Positions 8,050 through 16,733 of a DNA stretch of 64,000 nt are shown here, in pieces. The stretch lies in the NCBI RefSeq assembly GCF_022869785.1, contig NZ_CP094997.1, positions 6,887,001-6,951,000 on the forward strand, read 5' to 3'. The notes under the pieces are model-generated. The model saw nothing but the letters and a program-made list of their open reading frames with translations. It was not told the origin of the DNA and did not search any database. Origin of the DNA: Dyadobacter chenwenxiniae. Lineage in GTDB: Bacteria > Bacteroidota > Bacteroidia > Cytophagales > Spirosomataceae. Positions within the stretch are counted from its first letter, which is position 1; each line of letters starts with the position of its first letter. Position numbers and translations under genes: made by a program.

Positions 8050-9828
8050 CTACATTCGCTCCGGAACTTCTATCCCTAATAACCCCAAAGCCTTCTGAAT
8101 TGTTTCAGAAACTGCACGCGATAATGCAACCCTGAATTTCACTGCTTCCGGGTTTGGATCAGAGAAAATAGAGACCTCTGCGTAGAACTGATTATAGACC
8201 TTTGCCAACTCAAATGCATACAACGAAATAACTGAAGGCGCAAACTCATTCGCCGCCGCCAGCACACGAACCGGATATTGTGACAAAGCAAAAATCAACT
8301 CTTTTTCTGCCGGATGTAATACATAGCTTACGGGCGGAATCACCGGTTGGATGCCTGACTGCTCCGCTTTTCTGGTAATAGAGCGGATCCGGGCATATGT
8401 GTACTGAATAAACGGGCCTGTATGTCCTTGGAAATCAATCGATTCTTCGGGATTAAAGAGCATTCTTTTTTTAGGGTCAACCTTTAAAAGAAAATACTTT
8501 AATGCACCCAATGCGAGCTGATTGTAAAGCTGCTTCGCTTCCGCGCTATCGAAATCATCAATTTTGCCGAGTTCCTGCGTTCTGCTTGCTGCGGTCTGGA
8601 TCATTTGCTCCACCAGGTCATCGGCATCTACCACCGTTCCTTCCCGCGATTTCATTTTCCCCGAGGGCAAATCCACCATGCCGTAACTAATGTGATAACA
8701 GCCATCGGCATAAGGACGCCCCAGTTTTTTCAGAATGGCAAAAAGGACTTTGAAATGATAATCCTGCTCGTTTCCTACAACCCACAGATAACGGTTGTTA
8801 TGAAAGTCGCCGTATTTAAGCTCGGTTGTTCCCAGATCCTGCGTAATGTAAACGGAAGTCCCATCACCACGCAGAACGAGCTTTTCGTCCAGGCCTTCTG
8901 CGGAGAGGTCGATCCAGACAGAATTGTCGGGCTTTTTGTAGAAAACATTATTTTGCAAACCTTCTTCTATAATGTCTTTCCCAAGCAGATATGTGTTTGA
9001 TTCATAATATGTTTTATCAAAACCAACACCAATTTTATCATAAGTCTGGCGGAAGCCTTCGTAAACCCAGCCGTTCATCTTATGCCATAATGCAACGGTT
9101 TCAGGGTCATTATTTTCCCAAAGCAAAAGCAATTTTTGGGCTTCGAGGATCCAGGGCGCCTTTTTGGTAGCTTCTTCTTCCGGCATTCCCTGTTCAACAA
9201 GCTCCCTAATCTGCCGTTTATATTCACCGTCAAACATTACGTAATATTTCCCAGCCAATTTGTCGCCCTTAATGCCGCTCGATTCCGGCGTTTCGCCATT
9301 TCCAAGTTCACGGTAAGCCAGCATGGATTTGCAGATGTGAATTCCGCGATCGTTTACCAAACAAGTTTTTACAACATCATAACCGCTGGCTTTGAGAATC
9401 TTAGATAAAGAATCACCAAGGAAATTATTCCTCAAATGTCCCAGGTGAAGCGGCTTATTGGTGTTGGGAGAAGAAAATTCCACCATTACGGACTGGCCGT
9501 TCGAAGGAAATGTCCCAAAATTCTGATTATTAAAAACTTTCGAAAACAATTCCAACCAGGTTGTGTCTTTCAGGCTGATGTTCAAAAAGCCCTGAACGAC
9601 ATTGAACTTGTCAGCCACGGAAGAGTGCTCTGCAAGCTCAGTTCCGATAATCTGCCCTATTTCCGCGGGTGTTTTGCGGATGGATTTGGTGAGCGGGAAA
9701 GTAACAAAAGTGTAAAATCCTTCAAATTCCTTTTTTGTCGGTTGTAAAATGATGTCTTCAACGGCTATATCAAAATGCTTCTGGATTGCTTTTTGAATAT
9801 CGTCCTTCAGAATTGCTTCAATCGTCAT
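8050..9828 (-). CDS. argS: Arginine--tRNA ligase
   Basis: 592 residues. It has the N-terminal additional domain of class I ArgRS, then the HIGH-type site in PNTNKPLHLGHLRNN (about 122-136), and MKSREGTVVDADD standing in for KMSKS. The C-terminal DALR anticodon-binding domain ends with LGIEVPERM. It charges tRNA-Arg in the cytoplasm. The start ATG at 9828 gives the full N-terminal domain (MTIEAILKDDIQKAI). It is transcribed away from the unknown secreted-protein gene at 9989 from a shared 160-base gap. Confidence 0.96.
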   Translation of the reverse strand: MTIEAILKDDIQKAIQKHFDIAVEDIILQPTKKEFEGFYTFVTFPLTKSIRKTPAEIGQIIGTELAEHSSVADKFNVVQGFLNISLKDTTWLELFSKVFNNQNFGTFPSNGQSVMVEFSSPNTNKPLHLGHLRNNFLGDSLSKILKASGYDVVKTCLVNDRGIHICKSMLAYRELGNGETPESSGIKGDKLAGKYYVMFDGEYKRQIRELVEQGMPEEEATKKAPWILEAQKLLLLWENNDPETVALWHKMNGWVYEGFRQTYDKIGVGFDKTYYESNTYLLGKDIIEEGLQNNVFYKKPDNSVWIDLSAEGLDEKLVLRGDGTSVYITQDLGTTELKYGDFHNNRYLWVVGNEQDYHFKVLFAILKKLGRPYADGCYHISYGMVDLPSGKMKSREGTVVDADDLVEQMIQTAASRTQELGKIDDFDSAEAKQLYNQLALGALKYFLLKVDPKKRMLFNPEESIDFQGHTGPFIQYTYARIRSITRKAEQSGIQPVIPPVSYVLHPAEKELIFALSQYPVRVLAAANEFAPSVISLYAFELAKVYNQFYAEVSIFSDPNPEAVKFRVALSRAVSETIQKALGLLGIEVPERM

Positions 9829-9988
9829 GAATGATGGGGTAAATGGAAGTGCTTCTCCGAAATCAGAATGACATTTCCCAAAGTTTTTATTTGATTAAAA
9901 TAATTTATAATATTAATAGCAATGTTGTCCTTTTTGATGCAAAATTAGGGTAAATATTGAAGAGAGTTACACCCCGAAGGAAGAAGTT

Positions 9989-11539
9989 ATGAATAACCAA
10001 TCTCTGCACTGGTCCCGGATTTACTGGATGCTCTCTTTGTGCATTATTCCGGTTGTCGGTGCATTTGCGCAATTGCAGCAATCAGATCGCCTCGAAATTC
10101 CTGCCAGTCCTACTTCTACCGAGCAATTCGAGGTGTTTAGTTTAGGAGAACAAGGTTTATTATCCGTAATCAGGGGCAATGAATGGTCTAATTCAAGAAA
10201 TGAGCAATGGCAGTTCGTTAAGTACGACACGACATTGAAAGTGATTTGGCGAACCTCCTATAAACTGGATTTCCGTTATATCCCCGTAATGGCTTACAAA
10301 GGTGAAGAAAGTGGTTACTGGCTTTTCGCTGAGCCTGATACAGACCGTTTTCTTTTTATGCAGATCAATTACAATGATGGTTCCATAGATACTTACAAGG
10401 GAAATCTGCTGTCGGGTGTGGATGTGCAGCAGTTCAAAGTGATCGGCAGTAAAGCGTTGGTATCCGGTTATTACAGGTCACGGCCGGTTGTGATCGTGCA
10501 TTCGTTTTTTGATCATACCACCCGTGTGCTGCCGGGACTTTTTGAGAAGAATACAGAGCTTAACAATGTTGATATCAATGAGATTGATGGCTACATTAAT
10601 GTGATCACTTATGCTTATAGAAAGAAAAACTGTGTTTTTGAGATTAAGACATACAATTATGACGGTAAACTTTTGAAGAAAACCACATTAAGCGACCCGA
10701 GATACAGTTTTATTTCCGGGCAGATCGTGCCGTTAAATGCGGATGATTCTTACTTGATTGGCAATTACTCGGTAGGTTGTACGCAGTATTCTCAGGGGTT
10801 GTATGTGACGCACGTCGAGCACGATGAACCGAGGGATCCGCAATTTATAGAATTTTCGGAATTACAGAATTTTTTCAATTACATGAAGCCCAAACGCCGT
10901 GCACGCATGATGGAGCGCATTGCTAATCGGAAAAGTCTGGGTAAGGAAAATAAGTTTCGCTACCGGCTGCTGGTTCATGAACTCATCCAAACGGAAAACG
11001 AAATTGTGCTCGTTGCTGAGGTTTATTATCCCAACCAAAGATCCAGCAGTCCGATCATCACCGGAGGCATCTCCAGACCTTACATTTCACGTTCACTGGA
11101 AGGATATCGTTATACACACGCGATTGTATGCGGTTTTGATAAAAACGGCAAATTTATGTGGGATAATACCATTACGATCAAGGATTTGACGAGCTATGAT
11201 TTGCAGGAAATGGTTCAGGTAACGCCAGTGGACGACTATTTTGTGTTGGCTTATCCGCAGGAAGGTGAGATTCACACAGAAGTGATCAGCCGCAATCAGG
11301 TGGTTGTTGAGACAGAAAAATTCAAAATCACAGCAAAGTCGGAGAAAGAAAAAGTGCTTAACAATGAAGATAGCTATCTCTCGCCTTGGTATGGGCAGTA
11401 TTTTCTGGCCTATGGGATGCAGCGCCTGGGAACATCCTCAATAGGTCAGGGACGTGAGGTTTTTTATATCAACAAGCTGACTTACAAAACAGAGGATATC
11501 GGTAAGGCAACAAAAGAAGAAGCCTCGCGGCCACGTTGA
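9989..11539 (+). CDS. Conserved secreted protein of unknown function
   Basis: 516 residues with a signal peptide ending GAFAQLQQ. I do not recognise a named family. The mature part reads like a series of beta strands with alternating hydrophobic residues (blocks such as YIPVMAYKGEESGYWLFAEPD and YINVITYAYRKKNCVFEIKTY). This suggests a propeller or repeated sandwich of about 450 residues. A positively charged helical stretch (KPKRRARMMERIANRKSLGKENKF) sits near residue 300. No catalytic motif, lipobox or T9SS tail is visible, so a periplasmic or outer-membrane-associated location is likely. It converges with pyrR with an 8-base gap. Confidence 0.6.
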   Translation: MNNQSLHWSRIYWMLSLCIIPVVGAFAQLQQSDRLEIPASPTSTEQFEVFSLGEQGLLSVIRGNEWSNSRNEQWQFVKYDTTLKVIWRTSYKLDFRYIPVMAYKGEESGYWLFAEPDTDRFLFMQINYNDGSIDTYKGNLLSGVDVQQFKVIGSKALVSGYYRSRPVVIVHSFFDHTTRVLPGLFEKNTELNNVDINEIDGYINVITYAYRKKNCVFEIKTYNYDGKLLKKTTLSDPRYSFISGQIVPLNADDSYLIGNYSVGCTQYSQGLYVTHVEHDEPRDPQFIEFSELQNFFNYMKPKRRARMMERIANRKSLGKENKFRYRLLVHELIQTENEIVLVAEVYYPNQRSSSPIITGGISRPYISRSLEGYRYTHAIVCGFDKNGKFMWDNTITIKDLTSYDLQEMVQVTPVDDYFVLAYPQEGEIHTEVISRNQVVVETEKFKITAKSEKEKVLNNEDSYLSPWYGQYFLAYGMQRLGTSSIGQGREVFYINKLTYKTEDIGKATKEEASRPR

Positions 11540-11547
11540 TATCTGGC

Positions 11548-12090
11548 CTAATCCACCATCCAGATGTGATCAGCCTCAAAGCCCTGCTCTTTCCACTCCA
11601 CCTGCACGCGCTGACTTTCCACCGTGCTAACCTGCATTCCGACATAATCAGGATCGATAGGAATCTCGCGGTTGTAGCGGCGATCGATCAGCACCATTAA
11701 CTCAACGGTTTTAGGCCTTCCAAACGCCGTCATAGCGTCCAATGCTGCCCTCACCATGCGCCCCGTTGAAAGGACGTCATCTATGAGGATCACTCTTTTT
11801 CCCTCAATCAAAAAAGGGACATTGGTCTTATTGGGAAGGAGCGGGGATTCACGTCTTCTGAAATCATCCCGGTAGAAAGTAGCGTCCAGATAACCCAGTG
11901 GAATGTCTTTTCCGGTGCGCTCCCGAAGTTCGGCAATGATGCGTTCGGCAAAATATATTCCCCGCGGTTGCAGTCCCATCACCACGGAATTGGAAAAGTC
12001 CTGGTGATTCTCAATCAGTTCCTGACACAACCGGCTGGTCATGATCTCTAGCAATGGGCTGCTAAGTATTAATCGTTTTTGGGGTATCAT
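11548..12090 (-). CDS. pyrR: PyrR-type phosphoribosyltransferase/regulator
   Basis: 180 residues, the usual PyrR length. The PRPP-binding loop is VILIDDVLSTGRMVRAAL, and ILSSPLLEIMTSRLCQELIENH matches the family N-terminus. In Firmicutes PyrR controls pyr operons by RNA attenuation and has uracil phosphoribosyltransferase activity. In Bacteroidota the regulatory role is less certain. The aspartate carbamoyltransferase gene pyrB lies 25 kb away (37541-38461) without a visible attenuator. It is divergent from pth with 63 bases between. Confidence 0.9.
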   Translation of the reverse strand: MIPQKRLILSSPLLEIMTSRLCQELIENHQDFSNSVVMGLQPRGIYFAERIIAELRERTGKDIPLGYLDATFYRDDFRRRESPLLPNKTNVPFLIEGKRVILIDDVLSTGRMVRAALDAMTAFGRPKTVELMVLIDRRYNREIPIDPDYVGMQVSTVESQRVQVEWKEQGFEADHIWMVD

Positions 12091-12153
12091 GTAAATTCCC
12101 TGAATTTTAGCCTAAATTAAGTGCTCAAAGATGAAATCAAAAACTTTTGACAA

Positions 12154-12714
12154 ATGAAATATCTGATTGCCGGATTGGGAAATATAGGTCCGGAGTATGC
12201 ATTCACCAGGCATAATGTGGGTTTTATGGTGCTGGACAGGTTGGCGGCGCAACATGATTTTAAATTTTCCTTTGAAAAGCTTGCGTTTGTAGCTGAGTGG
12301 AAACATAAAGGCAGGCAAATTTACTTTATCAAACCAACGACGTTCATGAATCTGAGCGGCAAGGCAATCCGCTACTATATGGACCAGTTCAAGATCCAGG
12401 AGGAAAATATGCTTGTTATACTGGATGAACTACAGCTTCCTTTCGGGACATTGCGGATTAAACCCAAAGGAAGCCACGGCGGACATAATGGTTTGAAAAA
12501 TATTGAAGAACTGCTGGCATCGACCAATTATCCTCGTTTGCGGTTCGGAATAGGAAATAATTTTCCGCGTGGAAGACAAGTAGATTATGTTCTAAAACCT
12601 TTTTCCAATGAAGAAATGAAGGAACTGCCTATATTTTTAGACAATGCTGGTGATATGGTGCTTTCGTTTTGTACTTTGGGAATACAATCAACAATGAATA
12701 ATTATAACCAATGA
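12154..12714 (+). CDS. pth: Peptidyl-tRNA hydrolase
   Basis: 186 residues. It opens MKYLIAGLGNIGPEYAFTRHNVGF, containing the catalytic Asn and His of Pth. It continues with KPTTFMNLSGKA and GSHGGHNGLKNI, both family signatures. It recycles peptidyl-tRNAs released from stalled ribosomes, in the cytoplasm. It is divergent from pyrR. Downstream there is no ORF for about 600 bases. Confidence 0.96.
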   Translation: MKYLIAGLGNIGPEYAFTRHNVGFMVLDRLAAQHDFKFSFEKLAFVAEWKHKGRQIYFIKPTTFMNLSGKAIRYYMDQFKIQEENMLVILDELQLPFGTLRIKPKGSHGGHNGLKNIEELLASTNYPRLRFGIGNNFPRGRQVDYVLKPFSNEEMKELPIFLDNAGDMVLSFCTLGIQSTMNNYNQ

Positions 12715-13290
12715 TTGTACTATTTAAAGAAAATATAAATATTTCAAGATTTGTATTTATTTTGTTATAATGGGTTTTGGCGAAATATTAACTAATTTAA
12801 ATCGTTAAAATTAATATTTTGTAACAAAATAGACGCTGAAAACCAGCATTCGTTCCAAATATAATTTTGTTGAGACGTTTAAGTAATGCTTGTAATATCA
12901 AAATTAATGCAGACATTTGTATCACGGTTCGCCGAAATAAAAATAGAATAAATCAAAGGAAATAATATTAATGTTTTTACCTTTGTTACAATTGAATCAG
13001 TTTCGTTAGTCGCTCAGTTACAAGTTAATAAGGCAAAAGTCGTCCGAAACGCAGATTGAGTTAAGTAAGCAGTGTTTGGGGGCAGATCTGAAATTAAATT
13101 TGCTTCGTATATAGACCGACATTTCCGGATTAGTTACTTGGGAAATTGCAGTATTATTCAAAACATTGTTACTTTATATAAAAAGAGGTTCAGATACGCG
13201 TGCATTGATATAATTTATTCGGCTATCGCGCCGAAATCATTGCAAAGATATATAAGATAAGAAAAGGTTAAGGGTTTAGGAATAGTCAGT
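12715..13290 (+). other. AT-rich gap without a convincing protein gene; possible RNA gene
   Basis: The 600 bases between pth and the OmpA-family gene hold no credible coding sequence. The only open frame (13072-13260, GTG start, 62 codons) has no recognisable homology or start context. There is a perfect -7-type box TACCTTTG at 12978-12985, identical to the one before mnmA. An AT-rich inverted repeat lies at about 12784-12822. A plus-strand terminator sits at 13293-13325. Together these suggest a transcript of roughly 330 bases starting near 12992. I see no signature of tmRNA, RNase P RNA or SRP RNA. Confidence 0.4.
12978..12985 (+). promoter_or_regulatory. Putative -7 promoter box in the gap after pth
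   Basis: TACCTTTG matches the Bacteroidota -7 consensus TAnnTTTG exactly. No clear TTTG -33 element is found at the usual 17-22 base spacing, so strength is uncertain. No ORF follows. Confidence 0.4.
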
Positions 13291-13292
13291 AT

Positions 13293-13325
13293 AAAGCCGT
13301 CTCAGTGAGATGGCTTTATCTTTTT
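13293..13325 (+). terminator. Plus-strand terminator with no upstream plus-strand gene
   Basis: aaagccgtctc pairs with gagatggcttt across an AGT loop (one G-U pair), then a T-rich run (tatctttttat). The hairpin overlaps the stop codon of the convergent OmpA-family gene. The T run is on the plus strand, so it is better placed to end a transcript coming from the pth side. Confidence 0.65.
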
Positions 13326-14707
13326 ATAGGCTCTGCCCATATTTCAACCCTGCGGTTCGATCGCTTCAATGCTTCTGTCTGGTTCATGCGGTTAGGCTGC
13401 GCAGATCCGTAACCAGAACCCATAATGCGGTTTTCAGGAATTCCCTTGCCAAGTAAATAGGATTTGACAGTTTCCACGCGCTTATTGGACAATTCCAGAT
13501 TCTTGGCAAAATCCCCGGTGTTGTCCGTATGGCCTTTGAGAATAATTCTTAAATTTTCTTTCTTCAGAAAATAAGAAACAAGTGAATCGAGGCCGCTTAG
13601 CGCATCATCTTCCAGCACATCTGTGCTCTGCGTAAAATACAATGTTGATAACGGCGTGTCATAAGTTGATTCCGAAAGGCTGATCAGTGACTTCACTTCT
13701 TCGAAACGGTTTGAGACTTTCACGGACACGCTTTTCGGCTGAAAACCATCCGCCTGGGCCGAAATGCGGTAAGTTTCATGCGGACGGAGTTCAAAATTAT
13801 AAATACCGTTCACCGTTTTAGTTGACGCAACCAGGGAGTCTGTGCTGAATTTACGCACCGTTACATCGGCATCATTCACCGGTTTCAGATTTTTTCCGTC
13901 GTAAACACGTCCCGTCACGACAGCCAGATTGGAATTTCTTTTGGCTGGCTCTTTCACTACCGGCTTTTCTTCCGGTTGCTCCTCTTCCTTTTCAGCCACA
14001 GGCGCTTTGGGCACCCTGCTAATCGTTTGGTAACTTCTCCTGACAAAAACCGGCGTCATAACCCGGTCATAAACGCGGATCAGGACGATGGAGCCTGCAC
14101 TGGATTCGTGATTTGCAATGAGGTCGTCCTGGAAAAGATTGAGCACCTGGTCATTGTCCAGCATCCCTTCCGTCCCCGGATCTTTGAACTCCAGTTTGGA
14201 CTGACCATTGATATACATTTTAATGATCTTGGTTTCAAAATCACGGGAATACACGTAATGCACATACTGGTTCGCGCGCACAGGGGCTTTTTCGCCAATG
14301 GCAAAATCGTAGAAATTGAGCTTGCCGTCGTAGATATAACTGCCGTAGTCGCTTTTTCTGTTTTTGAAATCAAGTACCCTTTTCCAGCTGTCGAGCTCAT
14401 CCATTTTAAAATAGATCTCAACGGTGAATGATTTGTTTAAAAAACCTTTGGCCTCAACATTATTGAATTGTAAGCCACTATTTTTTTCGAATTGATAAAT
14501 GGTGCGGCTCAAATCATCCGATCCGGGAATTTTTTCTTTTACATATTTCCCAGGCTGACCAAGCACTTTTAATGGTGGACCTGCATTTTCTATCGGATTA
14601 AGGCCATTGTTGAAGTCGTAAGTCCACTGGCTTTGCGAAAAGGAGGGAAAACAAAATCCGGTTAAAAGGATCGCCAAGATACACTTCGCATTAATTTTAT
14701 CAATCAT
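13316..14707 (-). CDS. OmpA-family protein with LamG-like and regulatory-like domains
   Basis: 463 residues from ATG 14707, which gives the signal peptide MIDKINAKCILAILLTGFCFPSFSQ. The longer frame upstream overlaps the divergent transporter gene and is rejected. The N-terminal half (WTYDFNNGLNP ... FKMDELDSWKRVLDFKNRKSDYGSYIYDGKLNFY ... IKMYINGQ) looks like a concanavalin/LamG carbohydrate-binding sandwich. A carboxypeptidase-regulatory-like domain follows (VTGRVYDGKNLKPVNDADVTV). The last 110 residues form an OmpA peptidoglycan-binding domain (ILKGHTDNTGD ... NKRVETVKSYLLGKGI ... SNRRVEIWAEP). It is probably outer-membrane or periplasmic and tethered to the cell wall. Confidence 0.85.
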   Translation of the reverse strand: MIDKINAKCILAILLTGFCFPSFSQSQWTYDFNNGLNPIENAGPPLKVLGQPGKYVKEKIPGSDDLSRTIYQFEKNSGLQFNNVEAKGFLNKSFTVEIYFKMDELDSWKRVLDFKNRKSDYGSYIYDGKLNFYDFAIGEKAPVRANQYVHYVYSRDFETKIIKMYINGQSKLEFKDPGTEGMLDNDQVLNLFQDDLIANHESSAGSIVLIRVYDRVMTPVFVRRSYQTISRVPKAPVAEKEEEQPEEKPVVKEPAKRNSNLAVVTGRVYDGKNLKPVNDADVTVRKFSTDSLVASTKTVNGIYNFELRPHETYRISAQADGFQPKSVSVKVSNRFEEVKSLISLSESTYDTPLSTLYFTQSTDVLEDDALSGLDSLVSYFLKKENLRIILKGHTDNTGDFAKNLELSNKRVETVKSYLLGKGIPENRIMGSGYGSAQPNRMNQTEALKRSNRRVEIWAEPIKR

Positions 14708-14752
14708 GCCCAAAAATATAAAAAGTGCAGGGGTAACCCGAAAGGCATCGCG

Positions 14753-14760
14753 TATTTTTG
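14753..14760 (+). promoter_or_regulatory. Putative -7 box for the DMT transporter
   Basis: TATTTTTG matches TAnnTTTG. It ends 20 bases before the GTG start, giving a leader of roughly 14 bases. No clear -33 element is seen. Confidence 0.4.
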
Positions 14761-14780
14761 GCTCATAATTCTTTTCAAGC

Positions 14781-15653
14781 GTGAAAAACATTGGTATTGG
14801 CATCCTCTTTTCCATTCTTTGGTCCTCTGCATCTGTCGCCACCAAGTTTGGGGTCCGGTCTGCAGCTCCGTTAATACTCGCAAACGTTCGCTTCTTTATC
14901 GCTGGTATATTACTGCTGACTTTTTCCTATCTCCTGAGCAACGACAAGTCCTATCGGCTACCGAACAAGAAAGAGTGGAAGCAGCTTGCGCTGTTTGGTT
15001 TTCTCAATACAACGCTTTATCTGGGCCTGTACGTGTACGCCATGAAATTTACCGCCGCCGGAATCGGCAGCCTGGCTGTTTCAACCAACCCGCTGATCAT
15101 TGTCCTGTTGTCGTCATGGTGGCTCAAAAGGCGTCCCCGTTCCGAAGAATGGTTGGGTATCCTGTTAGGTATGGCGGGTGTCGGCATTGCAACTTATCCA
15201 TTGCTTGCGGACAGTTATACAACAGTTGAAGGAGTAAGTATTCTGTTGATCAGTATGATAGCTGTTTCTGCGGCCAGTGTTTACTATGCAACCATTCAAT
15301 GGGAACTGCCCAATTTGCTGATCAATGGCTGGCAGGTTTTCCTGGGCGGTGTGTTCCTGCTTCCCGCAACAGTAATGTTTGCAGATTTCTCTACCACAGT
15401 CTGGGACGGCACATTCTGGTTTCCGGTCCTGTGGCTTAGTCTCGCCGTATCAATTGTCGGACTGATATGCTGGTTTCATTTGCTCAGAATAGACACGGTA
15501 AGAGCGTCATTATGGCTCTTCCTTTGCCCGCTGTTCGGCTTTTTCTTTGCCTGGTGGCTTATGGATGAGCCCGTGACAATTTACACGGTTATCGGAACTG
15601 TGTTCGTTGTTGCCGGACTGTATGCAGGGCAGAGGGGGAGGAGTAATGAGTGA
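14781..15653 (+). CDS. EamA/DMT-family transporter
   Basis: 290 residues with about ten hydrophobic segments in two five-helix EamA halves. The first begins NIGIGILFSILWSSASVATKFGVR, the second GVSILLISMIAVSAASVYYATIQ. The start is GTG at 14781, since no in-frame ATG lies nearby and the first helix begins at once. This superfamily exports amino acids, nucleosides or other metabolites across the inner membrane; the substrate cannot be read from sequence. The gene stop is also the first base of a duplicated 28-base element. Confidence 0.88.
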   Translation: MKNIGIGILFSILWSSASVATKFGVRSAAPLILANVRFFIAGILLLTFSYLLSNDKSYRLPNKKEWKQLALFGFLNTTLYLGLYVYAMKFTAAGIGSLAVSTNPLIIVLLSSWWLKRRPRSEEWLGILLGMAGVGIATYPLLADSYTTVEGVSILLISMIAVSAASVYYATIQWELPNLLINGWQVFLGGVFLLPATVMFADFSTTVWDGTFWFPVLWLSLAVSIVGLICWFHLLRIDTVRASLWLFLCPLFGFFFAWWLMDEPVTIYTVIGTVFVVAGLYAGQRGRSNE

Positions 15654-15710
15654 ATGAGCGGGCGCCGTTGCGCTGAATGCCTGAATGAATGGGCGCCGTT
15701 GCGCGGAATG
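15652..15710. repeat. Two imperfect tandem copies of a 28-base GC-rich element (31-base period)
   Basis: Copy 1 is 15652-15679 and copy 2 is 15683-15710. Both share the core gggcgccgttgcgc flanked by gaatga and gaatg. Copy 1 starts within the DMT transporter stop codon. The flanking gaatgag/ctcattc motifs recur inverted at about 15784-15805 (cattcactcattcactcatt), so the block could fold back on itself. Confidence 0.6.
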
Positions 15711-15814
15711 ATTAAATTATTTTATTAAATAATTAATAACTGATTGCGTCACCCCTCTCTCTGGCGATCATCGACACTTTTACATTCACTCATTCACTCA
15801 TTCAAAATTAACTT

Positions 15815-16603
15815 TTAATCTATCAAAATCTCCCCTCTCAAATACAGCCTCGCCTGGCCTCCGATGTGTACCCGGTCGCCGTCGAGTTCGCATTTGAGAT
15901 ATCCTCCGCGTTTTGAGAGTTGTTTGGCTGTTAATACTGTTTTACCGAGCTTTTCGGCCCAGTAAGGGATCAGTGTTGTATGGGCCGAGCCGGTTACAGG
16001 ATCTTCATCAATGCCCGATTGCGGAGCGAAAAAGCGTGAAACGAAGTCAACATCCTCTCCGGCAGCCGTAACAATAATGCCTCTTGCCGGAATAGTGGAG
16101 AGCACGATAATGTCGAAATCGAGATTTTTGACCACATCTTCAGACTCTAAAACAACCATATAATCGGTTTTTCCTTTGTAAACTTCCAGCATAGTCGTAT
16201 CAACAAGGCTTTCTACCAAAGCGGGAGGTGGCACAGCGATGTGGAACTGATCCACCGGGAAGTTTAATGTTAGCCAATCTTCCTTGCAATCCACGCGAAG
16301 CTCGCCGCTCCGTGAATCGAAGCGGATGGATTTGCCTTCGTAATTTTGGATGTTAAAGATTACATAGGCAGCTGCCAATGTAGCGTGTCCGCAAAGATCA
16401 ACTTCCACGGAAGGCGTGAACCAGCGGATGTGAAATCCATTTTCATTCGGAACGTAGAATGCCGTTTCGGCCAGGTTATTTTCAGCAGCAATGTTGAGCA
16501 TTGTTTCATCCGGAAGCCATTCATTCAGAGGAACAATCGCAGCAGGATTTCCACAAAAGAGTTTATCAGTAAACGCATCGACCTGGTATATGGATAGTTT
16601 CAT
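15815..16603 (-). CDS. PhzF-family isomerase
   Basis: 262 residues, the standard length for PhzF/YddE-like enzymes of the diaminopimelate epimerase fold. Visible motifs are FCGNPAAIVPL, ENNLAETAFYV (the Glu corresponds to the catalytic acid/base of PhzF), VDLCGHATLAAAYVIF and IDEDPVTGSAHTTL. No phenazine genes are nearby, so this is one of the many housekeeping paralogues of unknown substrate. The start MKLSIYQVDAFTDKLF is typical. Confidence 0.9.
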   Translation of the reverse strand: MKLSIYQVDAFTDKLFCGNPAAIVPLNEWLPDETMLNIAAENNLAETAFYVPNENGFHIRWFTPSVEVDLCGHATLAAAYVIFNIQNYEGKSIRFDSRSGELRVDCKEDWLTLNFPVDQFHIAVPPPALVESLVDTTMLEVYKGKTDYMVVLESEDVVKNLDFDIIVLSTIPARGIIVTAAGEDVDFVSRFFAPQSGIDEDPVTGSAHTTLIPYWAEKLGKTVLTAKQLSKRGGYLKCELDGDRVHIGGQARLYLRGEILID

Positions 16604-16733
16604 GTAGTTCTCAAAATGGGGTTAGCACTACCAAGGTATTAAAAATATTCACGATTAGAAGAAGTTGCCTCTGGAAATTTTCAATTATATTATTAGAATC
16701 AGATAATAATTTCGACAGCGGTTTATACGTAAA

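Noticed and set aside
8502..9747. Several plus-strand frames opposite argS
   Set aside because: argS is unambiguous on the minus strand; these show no family features.
13072..13260. 62-codon plus-strand open frame with GTG start in the gap after pth
   Set aside because: AT-rich, no recognisable homology, no start context; better explained as part of a non-coding transcript or as chance.
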